This document shows, one piece after another, positions 16,501-20,556 of a DNA stretch of 20,556 nucleotides. A program made the translations under genes and the position numbers. Position 1 is the stretch's first letter; the number at the start of each line of letters is the position of its first letter. The notes beneath the pieces are model-generated. The model was not told the DNA's origin, ran no database searches, and worked only from the letters and a program-made list of their open reading frames with translations. The DNA is from Botryllus schlosseri (lineage: Eukaryota; Chordata; Ascidiacea; Stolidobranchia; Styelidae), in contig ATSW01015265.1 in NCBI GenBank assembly GCA_000444245.1, forward strand, positions 1 through 20,556. Direction: 5' to 3'.

Positions 16501-16825
16501 TTGTCCCTCGTCTTGCGCGATACGCTTGGCCAGCTCCATATCCTTCCTTTCCTGCTCTTCTATGGCCCGTCTGAAGAAGACAACATTCCAATTTAATGAG
16601 TGAGCGTAATTTTCGGCAAGCACATTACTTACCGTTTCTCTTCCTCGGCCTGCTTGAGCCGCATTTCCGCCTCCATTTTTTCCTGCCCAACAAAAATTTC
16701 AATTCATGGTAATGCAAATAGGAGAGAAGGAAAATAATGAACTCACTCTTATCTTCCGCTCTTCCTCTTCTCTCTTCTTTCTCTCCTCCAGCTCCTGTTT
16801 TCGTTTCCTTTCAATCTCCAGTTTC
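13427..16825 (-). CDS. MYO6: Myosin VI tail, upstream copy (copy 2), eight exons, 5' end not in the window
   Basis: Eight minus-strand exons join in frame to about 309 residues ending at TGA (13427-13429): 16825-16747, 16682-16633, 16570-16421, 15719-15652, 15588-15457, 14847-14623, 14436-14342 and 13558-13427. Splice sites are all good (gtgagt, gtaag, gtgggt, gtaag, gtgagg, gtaag, gtatg). The tail is closer to known myosin VI than copy 1: the MIU core [12 protein letters not shown] is complete, and [15 protein letters not shown] and ILPQEF are conserved. The cargo-binding site is again WWC. The first exon begins with a split codon, so at least one more exon must lie to the right, past the transposon-rich block from 17030, probably beyond 20556. 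Introns are compact (49-783 bp). Confidence 0.93.
13742..13775 (+). mobile_element. Possible hAT-like end remnant in the last copy 2 intron
   Basis: CAGTGGTTACCAACTAGGGA followed by gatgtcgc resembles the 'CAGTGGTT..CAACC.GGGG.TCGC' end of many hAT elements. No partner end was found. The matching copy 1 intron lacks it. Confidence 0.35.
14342..14436 (-). CDS. MYO6: Copy 2 exon: cargo-binding domain
   Basis: It is 95 bases long, acceptor ttttag, donor gtatgt. It encodes [20 protein letters not shown] then [11 protein letters not shown]. The intron to the previous exon is only 186 bp, against 1376 bp in copy 1, where transposons have inserted. Confidence 0.94.
14623..14847 (-). CDS. MYO6: Copy 2 exon: cargo-binding domain core with WWC motif
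   Basis: It is 225 bases long, acceptor tttctccag, donor gtaagt. A variable A/K/P-rich linker is followed by [38 protein letters not shown] and [19 protein letters not shown] is nearer the vertebrate HPDKPP than is HPDRAP of copy 1. WWC replaces vertebrate WWY. Confidence 0.94.
14930..15215. repeat. Dispersed repeat insertion in copy 2 intron
   Basis: 14940-15000 is the reverse complement of 1070-1145, and 15145-15200 carries a related block (cacacgtcaggggtttgttt, caatatgaact, tcattcaattgta). The two blocks lie in opposite senses about 200 bp apart, suggesting an inverted-end element or two insertions. No equivalent occurs in the copy 1 intron. Confidence 0.5.
15457..15588 (-). CDS. MYO6: Copy 2 exon: RRL motif
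   Basis: It is 132 bases long, acceptor gcgacacag, donor gtgagg. It encodes [20 protein letters not shown] then [20 protein letters not shown] and LQE. RRL is conserved. The basic patch after WK is weaker than in mammals, as in copy 1. Confidence 0.93.
15652..15719 (-). CDS. MYO6: Copy 2 exon: start of the MyUb region
   Basis: It is 68 bases long, acceptor ccttttccag, donor gtaagt. It encodes [20 protein letters not shown] then ST, very close to the vertebrate [17 protein letters not shown]. One leading base completes a glycine codon from the previous exon. Confidence 0.92.
16421..16570 (-). CDS. MYO6: Copy 2 exon: MIU ubiquitin-binding helix and proline/alanine linker
   Basis: It is 150 bases long, acceptor cttcttcag, donor gtgggtgatg. 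It encodes [20 protein letters not shown], then [13 protein letters not shown] and a P/A/Q-rich linker ending PVPAPR. The full MIU consensus (D-x-x-L-A-x-x-I-x-x-x-E) is present, as in vertebrates. It ends with two bases (GG), whereas copy 1 ends with one. Confidence 0.9.
16633..16682 (-). CDS. MYO6: Copy 2 exon: helix before MIU
   Basis: It is 50 bases long, acceptor gttgggcag, donor gtaagt. It encodes [16 protein letters not shown] and two bases of an arginine codon. Flanking intron bases (such as tcctgcccaa) are shared with copy 1, showing that the duplication carried introns and was DNA-mediated. Confidence 0.9.
16747..16825 (-). CDS. MYO6: Copy 2 first visible exon: single alpha-helix segment
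   Basis: It is 79 bases long, acceptor tttcttag, donor gtgagt. One base completes an upstream codon. It encodes [20 protein letters not shown] then EERKIR. The charge pattern fits the myosin VI single alpha-helix. It is homologous to copy 1 exon 2 with the same length and phase. Confidence 0.9.
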
Positions 16826-17051
16826 CTAAGAAACGAAGCACTCTTGTCACTATGAGGGCAAATCAGAACTTACGGGGATGAGAATGAGAGTGAGTTAGGA
16901 ATGTTAAGATGTTAGTCGGAATGAGTGAATATTAGGACTTTGGTTGGAATGCGAGGACATTTATGATTTTTTAAAGTTGGATTTGGACTTGACTTGGACT
17001 TTCGAACAATTTATGATTTAATAGTAGGCTATATTCATATTGAAATGAATT

Positions 17052-17098
17052 TCATTTCATGCTGGTGACGTCATATTTTGAGATACGATTGTTGATAT
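17052..17098. mobile_element. Solo arm of the foldback family at 613-1048
   Basis: catgctggtgacgtcatatt, then ttg, then agatacgattgttgatat, matches the right arm (1005-1048) with a few differences. No second arm is found nearby. It lies at the right limit of duplication unit 2. Confidence 0.7.
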
Positions 17099-17275
17099 CA
17101 TAGGCGCCGACTTACGAGGTTACGAGGTGGCGGCCACCTCGTACATAATGCTCAAACGCCCAAGTGATTTGTGACCAGTAATTGGTAATCAGGCGAATCG
17201 ATGCGACCTCGTTAGAGACGTCTTCGATTTCGATACCCGCGTGTGCCAGGCGCGTAGCCATGGGGGTCGAACTTC
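17099..17275. mobile_element. Probable small DNA-transposon remnant with a 9-bp-stem hairpin
   Basis: ATAGGCGCCGACTTACGAGG at the left, and ccaggcgcgtagccatggg at the right, resemble GC-rich transposon ends seen in many invertebrates. Inside is a short hairpin (ACGAGGTGG, loop CGG, CCACCTCGT, 17122-17142) preceded by ttacgagg repeated twice. Family unknown. Confidence 0.35.
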
Positions 17276-17455
17276 CCTATTAGAAATGCGAAACCCCGTC
17301 ATTCTAACTCTTATATTCAGTTGCCATTCAATAATTGTGTTATCAGTGTTCCGCACGGCTGATTTGCGAGAAACGTGTTAGCGCGAAGAGTCTGTGATGA
17401 TCTTCCGCTGAGATAGTCGCGAAATTAGGTCATTCATTCCGGTGCGCGTGGCAAT
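17276..17455. other. No gene recognised
   Basis: Noticeably richer in CpG than the left part of the window. No coding signal. Confidence 0.4.
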
Positions 17456-17703
17456 CGTCGCTAGTCTGATTTATCGCGTCTCGAACAAGCCTGGCCCCGC
17501 AGGCTTAAACAATCGCATCTGCAATAGGTCCAGTTCACACTATATCATCGCTTGCCTGCGCAATCGCGTCTGCATTCTCGGCCTGGTTCATCGCTGGCGT
17601 ACACAATGGCATCTGAAATAGGCCTGGTGCGAAAGATATCATTGCTGGCCTAACTATCGCGTCTCGGGCTAGCATGCTTCGGGCTCCTATCTATCGCTGG
17701 TTT
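17456..17703. repeat. Degenerate minisatellite, about five units of 42-50 bp
   Basis: The units share the pattern atcgctggcctacacaatcg, cgtctgcaatagg, cctggttc. Starts are near 17456, 17500, 17544, 17591 and 17637, with a partial unit at 17689. Units have diverged, so the array is old. Confidence 0.65.
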
Positions 17704-18078
17704 GGAGACAATGCGGTCGAGTTTACGCTAAATAGTGATTGTTTCATGTCATATTGATTAACCCTTTTCCCGCAGGTGGATCCTATAGGATCCATGCACA
17801 GTTTTTCACAGACACGCTTCAATCAATTAACGACATCTTGCATTGTAGTGGTCATAAACGGTTACAGTTATGGTCTATGAATGGATATTGTCAATACGGT
17901 ACGCATACGACGAGCTATATATAATCCATTGACTTATCGCAAAACCTGTTTGGAATGCAGATTGACTACAGAAAAACGTATCCCGCAGAATACAATCTGT
18001 CGCTCAGTTCGCCTGAATGAACGCTGCTCATATAATCCCTTGTATATTTCGTTCTACATGGCGTAAGCAGGCGCAATT

Positions 18079-18750
18079 GTCGTTTTAGAGTAGTTGTTGA
18101 TCGCAAGAGTTCATTGAAACCATAATATCGGAAATTAGTTGGATAGAACACGCTTCAAATTGGTGTGAAATGAAGCAATATTCTGTTTCGTGACAAATGC
18201 CGCGCACGTGTGAGCATTGCCGCATAAGGTCATATACATTCACTTACGATTGACTAATACAGTTGAATGTCACACACATAGTTAGATGCAGTCCATAACA
18301 CTTCAACACGATCAGTATCACGGAGTTTGGTCTTATATAAGTTACCCGAAGCCAGTGCTAAACACTGTAGAAATGGGTGTGGGAGGTACGTGAGTATACG
18401 GTACTCGCGCCTGTAATATAACAACACCATACAGACAGTTGAATCATTCGTTTTAGATGTTATACGAAGTTACTGCAGACTTCAATGAATAGATGTTGAT
18501 CATATGCCCATATACTGACGAACCTGTATCAGACAAGCGATGTGTAGAACATGTTTCAAATTGATATGAAATGAAGCAACAAGAGAAATCGCGCGCCGAT
18601 GAGAAGTGTCAAACAAGGCAATATATTTACTTACGATAGCCTTGTGCAGTTGCAAATTGCACATTATGTTAGTTATGTACGATCAATAGTATCTATAAGA
18701 TCAATAGCATGGATTTGGACTTATATAACTAGACCAGGCAAAGCCGAATA
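18079..18750. repeat. Imperfect tandem repeat, two units of about 400 bp, each with a TATA-like box
   Basis: Unit 1 (18079-18366) and unit 2 (18449-18750) share gttttaga, cttcaaattg, gtgaaatgaagcaa/atgaaatgaagcaa, acttacgat, cagttg and gattagt-like blocks. Each ends with ttggtcttatataagtt or ttggacttatataacta. The boxes sit at the same relative position (18332-18342 and 18718-18728). No known small RNA is recognised after them. Confidence 0.6.
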
Positions 18751-19040
18751 AACGCGAATTACAAGGCGCGTTGTCTCTACCGCGATGACATAATCGACGG
18801 TGGCCGTGAGTCATGCTGATAACGAAAACTTTCCAGTCTCGGTGCGCTCAACTGCGTGAAGGTATCAAGCTCAGTAATGTCTTGATTGAATGCCGAAATC
18901 GATATGTAAGATAACCACGTGGACATTCACCATGGGAAGGATTATGTATCACGTCAGGTGAAAACGAAAAACAAATTTATCTTTTACTTTTGAGAAATCG
19001 CGTAGACTTGTTCGGATATCACCGTCACCTCTCTCGACCG
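18751..19040. other. No gene recognised
   Basis: CpG-containing sequence without coding signal. Confidence 0.4.
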
Positions 19041-19130
19041 AGCCTTCCGAGTAGCTCAGTTGGTTAGGCAGCTATTTTCTGATTACGGCGATACACTGGG
19101 CGTCGGTTCAAGTCACGTTGGTCGCATTTT
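19041..19130 (+). mobile_element. tRNA-related sequence, probable SINE head or decayed tRNA
   Basis: TAGCTCAGTTGG (19052-19063) is an exact match to the pol III A box, and GGTTCAAGTCA (19105-19115) is close to the B box, with normal spacing. A T-run (cgcatttt) follows. The acceptor arms do not pair well and no clear anticodon arm is seen, so a working tRNA is unlikely. Confidence 0.65.
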
Positions 19131-19945
19131 ATGAAATTTTTGGTTGATGCATTAAAATTTGGCCTGGCGGCCGACCGCGGCAATAGGGTTAAAAAGCGAT
19201 ATCGCGAAACTGAGTAACATCGAATCGCTGCAAACAGACTTTAACGCGCGTAATTGATTCCCGCTTATACTTGAACGTAACGATTAAAAGATGTGTATCA
19301 TGGCTCGCTCAAGTTCTGAGAGTCGACGAAGGTTTCAAATCGGTGCCATCAAGTTCGGACATTTTGATTTTCGAAAACTGTCGCCGATACTGTGTAATAC
19401 GCGCGCGTACTGAATCGTTCACCAGAGATCAGGGACTCGCTAATTGACAGCGCTCCCTGACTCTTTGGCAGGATTATCATACGCCTAAAATCGTCAATAC
19501 GAAGAGATTATATGGTGGCCATTTACACATGTACTTGACCCGAATTGAATTGATGCTATATTGGTAAATTTTTAAAAATCCAAATCTCCCTAATTTTTCG
19601 ACTGGCGTCGCGCCTAGCGTGTGCTGCGAAGCACCAGCCTAGATCTTCTCTCCCGACCAGGCGCTCAAAGAGACGTTCTGCTTTTCTGAAATCCAAATTA
19701 TGTGCGCGCATATTCGTTTACAAAACCATTCATGAGCTAACTAGCTTCGTCTTAGTCTTGGTAATCGGAGCGCAGAATTGGAGGGTGTGAACAGGGAACC
19801 TTCTGCATTCCGATAAACTTGATTGCTGGATGTACTTGTATCGAGAACAACAATATCGAATATTAAACTATTAGGCATTAGATAGACAGTGGATTTCTAT
19901 TGATAACATCGCGGCAGGCGTCCGGAAGTGGAGTTAATTCTAGCC
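19131..19945. other. No gene recognised
   Basis: Mixed sequence with CpG-rich patches. An imperfect inverted pair (agggactcgctaattgacag then cgctccctgactc) lies near 19430-19463. Nothing coding. Confidence 0.4.
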
Positions 19946-20556
19946 CAGGGTTGGCTAACCTGCGGCCGTAGAAGGAAATTTGTGCGGCCGTCAACACGTA
20001 ATTCAATTAGTATGTGTTGTCGGCAGTCGACATGCAGATTGAATTTGTGAATTGACCGATGCACTCCCGAAATACTTCGCGAACTTCAATCGAGAAATGC
20101 ATCAACGTTTTAATCATCAAACAATTGCTGCGATGCGAGTTGGTCAACGAAATGCTTCGCGAATGTAAATCGGGAAATGCACCAATGCCCAATGTCGCCC
20201 ATATCGCTGTTTTAATCAGCAAACAATTGCTGCGATGCAAGTTGGTCAACGCGAAGCAAGAAACCGCAAGAGACAATTACTGATTGGCTACACGATTTCG
20301 CGTTTGTAATCATCATTATTGTCTGCTTGAAGTTTACGAGAGTTGTCGTTTTTTAGTAGTGGTACTTGCAAGGCCAGTGCGTAGTGTTACGCACACGGCG
20401 CATTGCGCGTGGATAACATTGACGTAAATTCTGATTTTTGTTCGATGCATTCCGCCGGACGGACAGGTAGTGCAGGCCGCAGTTACACTTTCGAATGATC
20501 GTACTGTTTTAAGATTCCATTCAATAACTCGACTGCATGGTTTGATATTAATGAGT
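19946..20556 (+). mobile_element. Second member of the hAT-like family at 8130-8814, cut by the window edge
   Basis: It begins CAGGGTTGGCTAACCTGCGG, then ccgtagaaggaaatttgtg, cggccgtcaacacgtaattc and aattagtatgtgtt. This tracks the reverse complement of 8680-8814 over about 130 bp. Inside it is an imperfect direct duplication: 20072-20150 and 20151-20254 share cgaaatacttcgcgaa and gtttaatca.caaacaattg with the following ctgcgatg.gagttggtcaacg. ORFs in this part are on both strands and show no transposase motif I know. The far end lies outside the window. Confidence 0.65.

Larger units (their letters stand above)
12810..17030. repeat. Segmental duplication, unit 2 (contains copy 2 tail)
   Basis: It is the direct tandem partner of 2430-10290 in the same orientation, offset about 10.4 kb at the left end. 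The right end is placed where similarity with 10190-10290 (acttggactt stretch) stops and transposon-related sequence starts. The homologue of copy 1 exon 1 would be expected near 17090 but is absent there. Confidence 0.82.

Noticed and set aside
3006-16825. Processed retrocopy as the origin of one tail
   Set aside because: Introns and 3' flank are shared between copies, so the duplication was of genomic DNA.
1-20556. CRISPR array, operon or bacterial mobile element
   Set aside because: No regular spacer-repeat array or bacterial gene signals; the split exons and element types are animal.

Overview
This is a eukaryotic, intron-bearing animal window. There are no bacterial-type operons, the exons are short and split by GT-AG introns, and DNA-transposon ends and small foldback elements are plentiful. 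The one recognisable host gene is myosin VI, the minus-end-directed actin motor found across animals. Short introns, an AT-rich background and a diverged C-terminal end suggest an invertebrate, possibly a non-vertebrate deuterostome such as a tunicate. That placement is inference.

The central feature is a tandem duplication of the 3' half of a myosin VI gene, all on the minus strand. Read in transcription order (right to left), the upstream tail (copy 2) has eight exons from 16825 to 13427, and the downstream tail (copy 1) has nine exons from 10404 to 3006. Each runs from the charged single alpha-helix region through the ubiquitin-binding MIU, the RRL-containing MyUb region and the cargo-binding domain to a stop codon. 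All exon phases join without a stop. No motor, converter or IQ exon is visible, so the head must lie beyond 20556 or elsewhere. The layout fits one motor with two alternative C-terminal tails, or an intact tail plus a second, promoterless gene.

Region by region: 1-2430 is transposon debris (a hAT end, a 436-bp foldback element, and a dispersed repeat related to one at 14940). 2430-10290 is copy 1, enlarged by a TTAA-flanked foldback element, a transposon-associated protein fragment, a hAT-like element, and two small unexplained minus-strand ORFs. 10405-12810 is the inter-copy spacer, with one odd ORF pair and a perfect hairpin. 12810-17030 is compact copy 2. 17030-20556 has no recognised gene; it holds a degenerate minisatellite, a 400-bp tandem repeat with TATA-like boxes, a tRNA-related element, and a second member of the hAT-like family cut by the window edge.

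The strongest points for follow-up are the two open tails. In the most conserved exon they differ mainly at silent positions. One intron has shifted at both ends in a way that keeps the frame. They also differ in the ubiquitin-binding helix and the last residues, and both carry WWC where vertebrate myosin VI has WWY.
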